Shown here: positions 12,676-22,640 of the stretch, one piece after another
Position numbering within the stretch: the stretch's first letter is position 1
Layout: every line of letters begins with the position of its first letter
Assembly (NCBI RefSeq): GCF_028750875.1
Contig: NW_026542595.1
Span: 120,601,651-120,665,650 of the forward strand
DNA length: 64,000 nt
Source of the DNA: Macrosteles quadrilineatus
Taxonomy: Eukaryota > Arthropoda > Insecta > Hemiptera > Cicadellidae
Reading direction: 5' to 3'
Translations under genes and position numbers: made by a program
The notes under the pieces: generated by a model
What the model was told of the DNA's origin: nothing
The model's input: only the letters and a program-made list of their open reading frames with translations
Databases searched by the model: none

Positions 12676-12927
12676 TTGGACGTCGTGCAACAGCGCTGAG
12701 CTATATTGGACGTCGTGCAACAGTCAAATATTTATTGGACGTCGTGGCACTTGGACGTCGTGCAACTGGCAGCGACTTTGGATGTCGTGCAAATGTTACT
12801 TTTTTACAATTCTATAGTGCGCTGTTTCACGACGTCCAAGTGCCACGACGTCCAAAGCTTGTAGAAAGACTATATTTTTGGCAGTTACTGTACTTTTGGA
12901 CGTCGTGGCACTTGGACGTCGTGCAAC
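12676..12927. repeat. Cluster B of the 16-bp GACGTC-centred repeat
   Basis: Nine units, mostly on the plus strand: 12676, 12706, 12735, 12751, 12778 (variant GATGTC), 12896 and 12912. Two are in the opposite direction at 12824 and 12840. Spacers match those of cluster A read in reverse, for example AACAGTCAAATAT, CTGGCAG, the AATTCTATAGTGCGCTG block and the CTATATTTTTGGCAGTTACT block. The two clusters are therefore inverted copies of one longer sequence, with homology ending near 12950. The open frames through it are repeat artefacts. Confidence 0.85.
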
Positions 12928-15900
12928 AACTAAAAAATTATGTTTTGATCTTCCTTTTTCATCTTCTACAGATGATTTGAATGTTAAATATTATTCAAAA
13001 TTCGGAGCTATATATCCTGAAAAGAAAACTGTACACATTGTATTACAAAAATTTACACTCCTCAACCTAGAAAGGCTAAGAAACAAACTAATCTAGTAAC
13101 ACACTAAACATTTGTATTCTTGTTTTGTATTTATCTTATTTGTTTGCCAAAATATTGAAGTGCTAATCACAGAACTTCAAACCCATGTTTCCTACATGAC
13201 ATCAAATCTTACCCACAGATTGCGTCTGCACAAATATATCGTTACAAATTATTGCGTAAATATCTTCACTCCCTTGTAAATTTTTGCAATCCAAAACCTT
13301 GGCCCTAATAAGATAGTTTTGTTAGCGATAAAATGTTTTAGCCTACTTGGCATATTATTTGGCATGTTATGGAATAAATAAAAATAACAAATAAAAAACT
13401 ATGCAAATTAACCATAGTTAAATAAATAGACAAATCTGAGAGACCAAAATGTATGTTAATTAACATTAGAGTTCTAAAAGCAAAAACAAAGTATGACCGG
13501 ATGCAATTAAATGACATTCAAACCAATCCTCAATTACATGTGCTGGCAATCAAGCTCTGATTCTTTCATTTGCTTGTCAATTAGGGTTAAGGGTTTCGGG
13601 GTAATTGAATCCGGCAAAGTTGACCTCGCTCTATTAGCTTTTACCCAACTGAAAATTCCTTTTAAAAATTAATTTTATTCAAAATATAATTCGTGGAAAG
13701 AAAGGATTAGAAATAGCTTTCCTCTTGTAAGATTTTCTTTTTATGAGGCTGGTGGGCTCTTTAAAAATATAATTTGAAATATGATTAAAAGGCCTGTTCT
13801 AGGATTAAAAAGCTTTATGAAAGGGTGATGTGGTAGAGTACAAGAATGGACTCTACTGATATTTGATAGACGGAACCAAGAATCGAACTCTGGACATCAT
13901 TGGTGGACACATGGGTCTAGTTTCAATATACTATTTAGAATTATCAATACCATTGATTCTTCTCAGATTAAAACGTATAGGGAAACGTGAAATGAACCGA
14001 TTAATTAGTAATTGTAAAAGGGCAATCTTGAATAAGTATCAGAAGGACATCAAATTTTAAGCAAACCACTTTTTTAATTGTTTTTTTTTTTCAAAAGCTT
14101 GTCCAACATGTTATACACAAAACGGCATATATTCGTATAATCTTGGTAGAAGGAACGTTAAAAAAACATCAATCATATATGAAACCGCTGTAAACTTATA
14201 GAGGACCAAATCAAGATAATTTAAAGATGATTCAAAACCACTTTTAAAATTAATTTAATAGTACAAATGTCTTAGTATATCTCGGCGTTCTACGTAAAAC
14301 ATAAAACATATTTTAAACTGTTTCAGTTTTACAAAAGACAACATGAAAGATAGAATAAAGAGAAGCCAAGACAAAGGTGTTAACTGCACTTCTCTGTACA
14401 ATATTTACCTAGATGTTGACGATTCACAGGATTCTCTCCTTCGCTTTATAGAGTTGCAAGTCCCTGACTTGAGAGACAAGAAATTTAATTCTTTCTAAAA
14501 ACAAATAGCTAACTAAGATAATTTAAAAACATTTTTATTTATCAGATTATCATAGCGTGATCCAATTTACAAACCGCTGTTCGAAACCCTACGCAACTGT
14601 GTTACAGAAATGACTATCAAACATTATTCAAAAGAAATTGAAAATGAATATACACTACACATTTAGTTTTAAAAGTATTTAAGTACAACACCAAGTGACA
14701 AGTGTGTACTAGCTACGTAAAATTGATGTAAAACTACGTCAAATGGTATTGTAATTAATTATCGTACAATGATGTGATATTTTATGAGTTTTTGAATTGT
14801 GTACAGATATCTACTTGATACATTTTAAGTTTTTTGTATTGTTTTACTAAAATTGTTTTAATTTCTAAACAAACCAATTATTCCCCAAAGTCCAGAGTAT
14901 TTTTAAAAGTACAGTCATAGTCATAGTAAAATCATTTAGTCGTTTCACGTAACGAAACATTAGATATTTGACTAATTGTATTGAACAAGTTTACCTTGCC
15001 GAAATAGTACAATTAATCAAGTTATTTAGTTGGGTACAATACAATCAAGGATAATAATTCCTGTATGTAGTCCTTGAACGCTTAAAATAGTTCCCCCGTT
15101 TTGTTGTAATCTTACTTCAGTTTCCCTGTTTCCATACATAAAGCATGCATTGAATAGCGTCTATTAAGATGGGGAAACAGCTTATTCATACAATCACAGT
15201 AAAATATTACAGCCATGTTTAGTCCGTGAAAAATATCATAAATTACATAAGAGATATAATATTTCTAGGTTTGTGAAGTTTTATCAGCAGTATTTGCAGT
15301 AGAACATAAAGGTGTTTAATCCATCACACGAACTAAATAACAATTCCACTCAATCAAGATCAGGAAAAGCACGGAACTGTTTGGACTTTTCAGTTTAAAC
15401 TATCAGAATGTGGGACAAAAATAGTTTGGCCCTCGTAGTACTGACGTAGTACTGCCCCTTGCTCATTTGAAATATTCTTGTATTTTGCATTTATAAAGAT
15501 TTTGGAAAATTGTAACTTAAACTGCATTTTTTACAAGTTTACCAGAAGACTTGTATTTAAAATGGGTATGTGTTGATATGTAGTAATATAATACGTGAAA
15601 TGGACGCTTTTATTAAAGGTTTGGCTGATAAAGGCATTCACAGTTGAATTACGTAGGTATGAATCTACTGAAACTCGACTATTTCACCTGAATTCGTAAT
15701 TGACAGTGCGTATCAAAATGTTCAAACGAACATAATCCTTTGTCAATCAATTTTCGTTTAATTGATTGAAGGGCTTAACTATACCAACACCTGCAGAAAT
15801 TGGTCATTATTGTTTATTGTTTATTGTTCGGTTGTATACATAGGTGTTTTTTTTTTAAATAATCAAATACCTACTCGTATTAATTTAATCAAACCTCGTT

Positions 15901-16683
15901 TCCCTTTTTTTTAATCAAACCCTGAATAGTGCAAATAGTTTGTTGTTCAAACCAAAAATACCTATACCCTTGCAATCTTCCTATGCTTCATCAACCATAT
16001 GTGATTCTGTATAGTCGTTAAACTATTGATTGTACGCTACATTTTTCTCTTTATTGATTATTGTGATATATAATGATCTGCAGGTGATGGAGACAAATAT
16101 GTTAATAATTGAGTTCGATTTAATATTTTTTTATACCTTACCTTCATAATTGGTTTTTATCTTCCTTTTTAAGGTTATTTAAAATTTTAATCATTTGAAT
16201 TTGAAAATATTGCAACATTTATTAAACATTTTTTTAAAGAAATCTTGAATTAGCCATGTTTGCTTAAGATAAAATTACTAATGAAATAATCTGAACAAGG
16301 AAAGCAATTTTGAATACGATACAGTGAGACTTAAATTGTGGTATGTTGGTAATTTAAGTACTAAATATATAAAACCCTAATTTTTAATGTAAATAATATT
16401 AGGTGACTCGTAAAACCAATTTATACACTTTAGAAACCAACCAAAAACCAAAATTGATTTTTGTAGCAGAAAACCTAAATGACCCCTTACGATATTGTGG
16501 TCTTATAAAATTGAACCTTTATGATTATAATTGATGAAAGCGACCACAAATTCACTTAATCACTAGGCTGGTAAATCATAGGTAATCATAATGTTTTACA
16601 CATAAAGTGTATCCATGTTACAAGTAAGATCATTTAAAGTATAAAACATTATGTTGTTTTTCGTTACAAAATGTTTTGTTTTA
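12928..16683. other. Non-coding, nothing assigned
   Basis: About 3.7 kb of AT-rich DNA. A 65-codon frame at 13863-14060 (+) has no recognisable domain. A vaguely tRNA-like string near 13825-13890 was considered and dropped. Confidence 0.45.
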
Positions 16684-16717
16684 TCTATATTTATAAAAGA
16701 GGAAGTTTGTATGTATG

Positions 16718-16769
<52 letters not shown>

Positions 16770-17052
16770 AACGTTATGGCCTCCGAAACCACTCGACAGA
16801 TTGTAATGAAACTTTCAGGCATTATTAAGTATTATTCAAGGATGGTTTGTGTGAAGTTTGGTGCAGATCCGTCAAAAGGGCTCCGCCCCAGAGGCTCTGG
16901 AGTTTCCCATGTTAACCTTATGAGTACTTATATTTAAATGGAATTAAAGAATCTTAACAGCTGGTTCAACTAAACAATTTGATTCTGTGATGTTACATAG
17001 CATTAAAAAGTTAATAGGTTTACCAACAGGGTGCAGCACTATTTTTATTATA

Positions 17053-18868
17053 CAGGGTTAGTAAAAAGTGTGGAGACCCCCTGTTATTTTTTTAACGGCC
17101 CATACTAGAAAAACTAAACTCGGCACACCTTTATGGCATGTTATGAAGTACTTTTTGGGCATAACCGTCACTTGGTGTACATCCCCAAAATGGGGGATTT
17201 TGGGGGAAACTAAAATATTTCAAATACAAAGACCTATCGAGTGACCCCTCATTTTGAAGGTCCAGGTAAAAGAAAACAAAAAACGCAAACTAGAGGTCTT
17301 TATCTCAATCCAGTATAAAATGGCAGCCAATTGAAATTCTCAGAAGTTGAATTTAACTTGCAGCTTTCCAAGTCTGGAGACCCCCTGTAAATTTTGTAGC
17401 GGCTCACACTAGGAAAACTAAACTCTACACACCTTTTTGGCATGTTATGAAGTACTTTTTAAGCCTAATAGCCACTTGCTTACCAAACCCAAAATGGGGG
17501 ATTTTGGGGGAAACTCAAAAGTTTTTAATGATAAGCCCCATCAAGTGACCCCTCATTTTGAAGGTCCTGGTAAAAGAAAACTAACAACGCAAACTAGAGG
17601 TTTCTATCTCAATTCAGTAAAAAATGGAAGGTGATTGAAATCTTTAAAATCGGAAATAACTTGCAATTTTATATTGAACTGGCTGCCATATTTTACTGTG
17701 TTAAGATAGAGACCTATAATTTGTGTTGTTAGTTTTCTTTTATTATGACCTTCAAAATGAGGGGTCACTCAATGGGGCTTATAATTAAAAAAATTTGAGT
17801 TTCCCCCAAAATCCCCCATTTTGGGTTTGGGAACTTATGAGAATTTCAATCGGCTGCCATTTTGTACTGAACTGAGATAGAGACCTCTAGTTTGCGTTGT
17901 TGGTTTTCTTTTACCAGGACCTTCAAAATGAGGGGTCACTCGATGGGTCTTTGTATTTGAAATTTTTTAGTTTTCCCCAAAATCCCCCATTTTGGGGATG
18001 AACACCAAGTGGCGGTTATGCCCAAAAAGTACTTCATAACATGCCATAATGGTGTGCCGAGTTTAGTTTTTCTAGTAAGGGCCGTTAAAAAAATAACAGG
18101 GGTTCTCCACACTTTTAGCGAATTTCCCTATAGGGAAGTAGCTATTACCGTAGGTGGCACGGTAAGACCTAGACCCGGGACCGATTTACTTTTTCATTTT
18201 GATGTCCCCAGAGGACAAAAACACCATTCGTTCAAATTTTTATATATGTATGTATATATATATATATATAGACTTATATATATATATACGTCCGTGAACG
18301 CGATAACTTGAGTAATTTTTGTCCGATTTTGATGAAACTTGGTTTAAAGGTGTAAAGCGGGATAAACTTGAATGAGTTCGCGAACCAGCACGATCGGACC
18401 ATGGGAACGGGGCTTTACGGGGGGTTTTATGGGGTAAAAATTGGGTTTTCTCACTTTTGACCCTCAAAACACAAAATTTCCCGATTTCTCTTTAGACCTT
18501 TTTAAAGAGCTTAAAAAAACAAATAATTTAGTATATAAAAGTATTTTTGTTCGATTATTAGTAACGGAGAAAATTAAAAAAATTGTAAATTTAAAATTCC
18601 CATGTTATTCTTATGGAGAATATTGTCAAATGTTGTAGTTTGCTTGTTTATGGATACATTTTGATCAAACTTGGCAAATTTATTTATTTTGTACTAAGCT
18701 ATCAATATTTTACTCAAAAACACACTTTATTAGTTTCCTTGTAGCAGCAAACCTAGGTACTCGTTAAACCTAATGTTATTAAAATATATTTAATTGAAAA
18801 TCAATTCAGACAAATGGAAATTCGCTTAGTCGGCAGGTTTGCTGCGGCGGGGGTATTTACTAACCCTG
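17053..18868 (+). mobile_element. TA-flanked fold-back element (mariner-like ends)
   Basis: Terminal inverted repeats start CAGGGTTAGTAAAAAGTGTG on the left and end CTAACCCTG on the right. TA on both sides (17051-17052, 18869-18870) gives the TA target duplication of Tc1/mariner-type elements. The left arm is a tandem pair of modules with a period of about 303 bp (first from about 17071, second from about 17374). Both contain AAAATGGGGGATTTTGGGGG and the string GACCCCTCATTTTGAAGGTC. The right arm repeats the modules in reverse, but the copy of the second module (about 17690-17832) lacks its outer part. No transposase frame. The right arm is split by a HINE-like copy at 18117-18857. Confidence 0.75.
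18117..18857 (+). mobile_element. HINE-like element, full copy 2, inside the fold-back element
   Basis: AGCGAATTTCCCTATAGGGA at the start and GCTGCGGCGGGGGTATT at the end, with GGAAATTCGCT near the 3' end and a TATATA run at 18250-18290. It sits in a row of T within the right terminal repeat of its host element. The host's left terminal repeat shows the uninterrupted sequence. Comparing the two, the insertion is between T residues, with either no duplication or at most TT. Confidence 0.65.
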
Positions 18869-19378
18869 TATTTATGACAGCAGCTAATTTGCAAACAAAA
18901 GGTGAGTGTGCGTAGCGAACGAACTTCAACCTGGAGGCGAGTTAGCGTAGCAAACGAGCTAAACCTGAAGGCAAGTGAGCGCAGCGAACGAGCTCCAACC
19001 TAAACGAACTTCAACCAGGACGTGATTGAGCGATGCGAACGAGTTCATCTTGAAAATGAACGAGCATTTGACATAAAACCACATTAGGACCGGACTACGT
19101 CTGACGGGCCAGCTAGTAACATTATAAAACACCCATCTTTTACGCATTATATACAACCATGATAATAACAAAAAAATACCGTCATCTTTGTCCCATAACA
19201 CTTATTACATAATATGTTTGTATTTTAATAAGAGCTATGTATTAAATAAATCCAACATTTTCATTTTAAACCATATTTTTTACCATTTGAACCGGTTGAA
19301 ATGAAAAATATTAAAGGTAACAAAATGTTGAAACCCGATAAAATGCGTTCAGAAATCTTAAATTATAAAAATTAATAT

Positions 19379-19708
19379 CACGTGCTAAACCATGATGAAG
19401 AGAATTCTCTCTTCTAAGTTTCGTTGTTGAGAGCAAATTGAATTCCGCATGTAAGTGTTAAAGCAACCCTCATATCCAAGGAACAATGTGGCTGATACAC
19501 CCTTACAGTCTGTGTCTCAACACACTTTGATAATTCCACTCAGAATTGTTTGTTCTACACCAAGTTCATTTCAGTTTTCATTTCAACTAGGATAAACGTG
19601 TTTATTTTAACTTCAGCTACAGATATAGGTTTAAGGTTCGGTTCAAATTAAAATCGACTTAAAATAAATGGCATTACATGTTACTTTCTCCTCCTGTTCA
19701 TATTACAA
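19379..19708 (+). repeat. Inverted-duplicate repeat, copy 1
   Basis: About 330 bp, from the CTTCTAAGTTTCGTTGTTGA region to AATGGCATTACATGTTACTT, recur at 35727-36054 on the opposite strand with high identity by eye (roughly nine bases in ten). No open frame and no class-defining termini. It is probably an unclassified interspersed repeat. Confidence 0.7.
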
Positions 19709-20786
19709 AGAAAATAATTATTTCGTCAAAACTTTCGAGTTTGATGTTTAGATGGAAATATCAGTTTTGGGTGTCACTCAACCTAAAATGTGGTTTACAA
19801 AGTGATGTCTGCGTGCTTGTGTGGTAAAAATATTAGTTAATTAACCTATTCTAAACAGTTACCTGCTGATCAAATGATTTCATAACCGTGTTTTCCCGCA
19901 CCAACCCAGTATCGATTTGTACTCTTGCGTGCAAATGAGCTTTAATGCGTTGATGATTATTCAACCTTATCTAGGGCTTTTAACTCGCTAATCAATACAG
20001 CTTTCAATTAAACATACGACAATATTGACTGTTAAAACAAGACTGTGCGTTCCCAGTACTGTGGCACACTTTTATATCGTTAAAGAAAATGAATTTCTGC
20101 GCAGAGAAATATTGTTTCAGACTGACTTTAATAGAATAGTTGTCCTTAAAGCTGAAGAGATGATTTTGCATGGTTCGTCAATTTACTAGTGTTGCATATT
20201 ACGTCATTTTCTGAGCGTAACGCATTATTGATAGGGTAAAGATTAATTCTAAAACAATTGTTGATGGGATTCGTTTATCTCCGTTGTACGGTTTAAGATG
20301 CCATTTTATGATTAATTTGATCAAATTCATGTTCTGCTTCCACAAATACATCACAAATATGATGTTATTACAAACATCATAAGTTATCGTGTTAAAATAG
20401 TACAAATAGTTTCTAGATTGTTCAAAACCTCGAAAACTGTCTATGTCTATGATAGGCTTTGTTTTAACACCGAGACATGTTTTCCAGAACCACAAAAACA
20501 GTCTTATTGTTTAAATATCTTAATTAAAATACTTGGTTGCTAAAGTCACAACTAAAGATTACTTTATGTATTTAAGTCAAAACAACTCTCTTGAAAATTA
20601 AAATGAATCTGCATTAGTCCTTTTAAAACATAATTCGTGCTCAACAAGTACATGAAGACTTTTATTCTACGTTATCCATATTTAAAAAATGCCAAACTTT
20701 ACAGGACAACGTGTTGAAATGCTTCAAATGCTAGAGGATATTATTTTGTAGTGTTCAAAGTTTCAAATTTCCTTTTATTGTTCCAG

Positions 20787-20895
20787 ATTGTTTGAAGAGC
20801 ACGAGGAACTTTTGTCACTGTTCACGAAGTTTCGAGAACTCAAAACGCGCGACGCCCAGGCTAACTCTATGGAGCTACAGGAACACGCAACCAAG
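20787..20895 (+). CDS. Globin (neuroglobin-like), exon carrying C to E helices
   Basis: Internal coding exon with an upstream TTGTTCCAG acceptor and a GTTTGG donor after AAG. The first base is the third position of a split codon. The translation starts LFEEHEELLSLFTKF and covers helices C to E. It includes the CD1 phenylalanine in TKF and the distal (E7) histidine in LQEHATK. Globins bind oxygen through haem in the cytoplasm; neuroglobin-type members are thought to act in oxygen or NO chemistry. The upstream border is at B12.2 and the downstream border at E11.0, both known for neuroglobin. Codons are GC-richer than the surroundings. The preceding exon with the start codon and helices A-B was not found in the 20 kb upstream, so the gene is partial here. 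Confidence 0.9.
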
Positions 20896-21783
20896 GTTTG
20901 GAAAAATTTTGGATAGTTATAACACAAAAACCCCTCAGAAAACTATAACCACTCTCCATTGATTTCTAAACACTGTTAAGTGTTTACAGCTGGCTTCTAT
21001 GTTCTAATAAGCCCAATCTTTTGCAATCTTATAAGTAAGAAAATAACCTTTTTCTAGAATGTAATTAAATTGAAAGGAATTCCAGTATTAAGCCATCCGG
21101 GTTAGTCAAGTTAAAAGATCGGTTAAAATGTAAATAAGAGTTTATAGCTAAAACCATTTTTTTCAGGGATCGGTTTTCATATCAAACTTCATAATTGAGA
21201 ATATTTTCCATCATACGACTACAAGTATAAAACTATTATACAACAATGCACAAAATTAGGTCATGTCTCGACTCTACCACAACCCACAACCTAACCTAAC
21301 CTCAAGCAATAACTACAAATATAATAATTTAAAAATTTCAATCTGAAAACCATTCGTAGTCTTATAGAGGAAATGTTCGCCTAGTTACATTGTTGTTACT
21401 ATAAAATGCAACACTCACGAATATTAAAATGTTTAAATTCAGGGAATATCTTTAAGCTGTTAATAGCAGTTTAAGCATAGTTTACAAACAATCAAACACA
21501 CTGGATGTTCCACGTGTGTATTTTGACGTGATGGACAACAGATTGGAAACATCTGGTCATTGCAACAGTTTTAAATCGGCATGAATATACATGGATGAAA
21601 GTAGTAAAATATATAGTAATGTAGAGCAAGTTTCTATCTGAACAGTTAGGTTGTCCTAATGAATCTGTAGATTGAAAATCCGTTGAAATAACAAAAGTAA
21701 AATTGCCTAAGTTTGTTTGAGTAAGCCAATAATATATTTAATTAATTTTTAACGCTGGTTTATTTACTTGGTTGATATTACAG
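20896..21783 (+). other. Globin intron (E11.0)
   Basis: GT...AG intron of 888 bp in phase 0, starting GTTTGG and ending GATATTACAG. AT-rich. No nested element recognised. Confidence 0.8.
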
Positions 21784-21906
21784 GTCATGTCTACCCTGGA
21801 TGAAGGTATCAAGGAGTTGGACGACCTCGACTCATTCTTCGAGTACCTCCACCAGATCGGCGCCTCGCATAGAAAGATCCCCGGGTTTAAACCAGAGTAC
21901 TTCTGG
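21784..21906 (+). CDS. Globin (neuroglobin-like), exon carrying E to G helices
   Basis: Exon of exactly 41 codons in phase 0 at both ends (acceptor ATTACAG, donor GTTAGT). The peptide runs VMSTLDEGIKELDDL to FKPEYFW. It holds the proximal (F8) histidine in GASHRKIPG, which ligates the haem iron, and the start of helix G. The donor side falls at G7.0, the second ancestral intron position of animal globins. The frame continues smoothly from the exon at 20787-20895 and into the one at 22503. Confidence 0.92.
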
Positions 21907-22502
21907 GTTAGTATGAAGTGTATCAATTAACAAACTTAAAAAATATTAAACTTAAAATTATATTTATAATATTATAAAAATATTCTGAAATTGATATATT
22001 ATAATTAAACAGGCATATTGGTTTGGTAAAATCTTGATTCTTGTGGTTTGGTAAGAAGTAATAAAAACATTAGTATTTATTATAGCATGTTGAAAAATAT
22101 TCTATAGAATTTTTGATCGGCCTCAATGTAAAACAAACTATGTCATTGATTAACTTGTTTAAATCGTCCATCCACTCTCGGTGTGAAAATAAATTTCATG
22201 GAATCTTCTTCATGAACGTATAAAAAAACGCGAAAATCTTTCTTATTCTTCTTTGTTTGACCAAATAAATTAAAAAACATCAATTTTACTATCAGTTCTG
22301 GATTGGAAGTGGTCATACGGTGTGAATACTTGCAATATTTACCATCCTGTAACCATTTACAGTACAAGTATAAAGGTATAGAGTAGTTATGCATATTCAA
22401 TTTTACCCATTTATAGCACAACCACGTTCAATGCTTATGTAGTCAATTATAGCCTTATTAATTAATTATAATTCTCAACTTTATCTTTAAAATGTGTTAC
22501 AG
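21907..22502 (+). other. Globin intron (G7.0)
   Basis: GT...AG intron of 596 bp in phase 0, starting GTTAGTATG and ending TGTGTTACAG. The 92-codon minus-strand frame inside it is not a recognisable gene. Confidence 0.8.
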
Positions 22503-22640
22503 AAAATAGAGAAGCCGTTCTTAGAAGCTGTAAAGATGACACTCGGTGACCGATATACAGACAACGTAGAGAACATATACAAGATCACGATAAAACTAAT
22601 CATAGAGACATTGGAGAAGGGTTACACTGGAGGCAGCTAG
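22503..22640 (+). CDS. Globin (neuroglobin-like), last coding exon
   Basis: Final exon: 45 codons and a TAG stop at 22638-22640. It covers the rest of helix G and helix H (KIEKPFLEAV, then TLGDRYTDNVENIYKITIKL, ending GYTGGS). The three exons give 122 residues. A complete globin is about 150, so 25-35 N-terminal residues are missing upstream. No second domain or membrane anchor is seen at the C-terminus. An ATTAAA at 22874-22879 is a weak candidate polyadenylation signal; an AATAAA lies near 24682. The 3'-UTR length cannot be settled from sequence. Confidence 0.92.
   Translation, partial: KIEKPFLEAVKMTLGDRYTDNVENIYKITIKLIIETLEKGYTGGS

Larger units (their letters stand above)
16684..19116 (+). 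mobile_element. Helitron interrupted by two nested elements
   Basis: Starts TCTATATTTATAAAAGAGG after A, carries an AT microsatellite (about 16718-16766) and the family core up to GGGTGCAGCACTATT near 17043. The core resumes at 18871 with TTTATGACAGCAGCTAATTTG. A minisatellite containing GAGCGTAGCGAACGA-like units follows (18900-19010), and the end is CCAGCTAG before T. The terminal hairpin is weak in this copy. The interruption at 17051-18870 is a TA-flanked fold-back element that itself holds a HINE-like copy. Confidence 0.65.

Noticed and set aside
12666..13096. Frames of 72 and 104 codons over cluster B
   Set aside because: Same cause: the repeat unit happens to lack stops. No splice or start context.
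13825..13890. tRNA-like string with GTGGTAGAGTA and AATCGAACTC
   Set aside because: Spacing and stems do not fit a tRNA on either strand.
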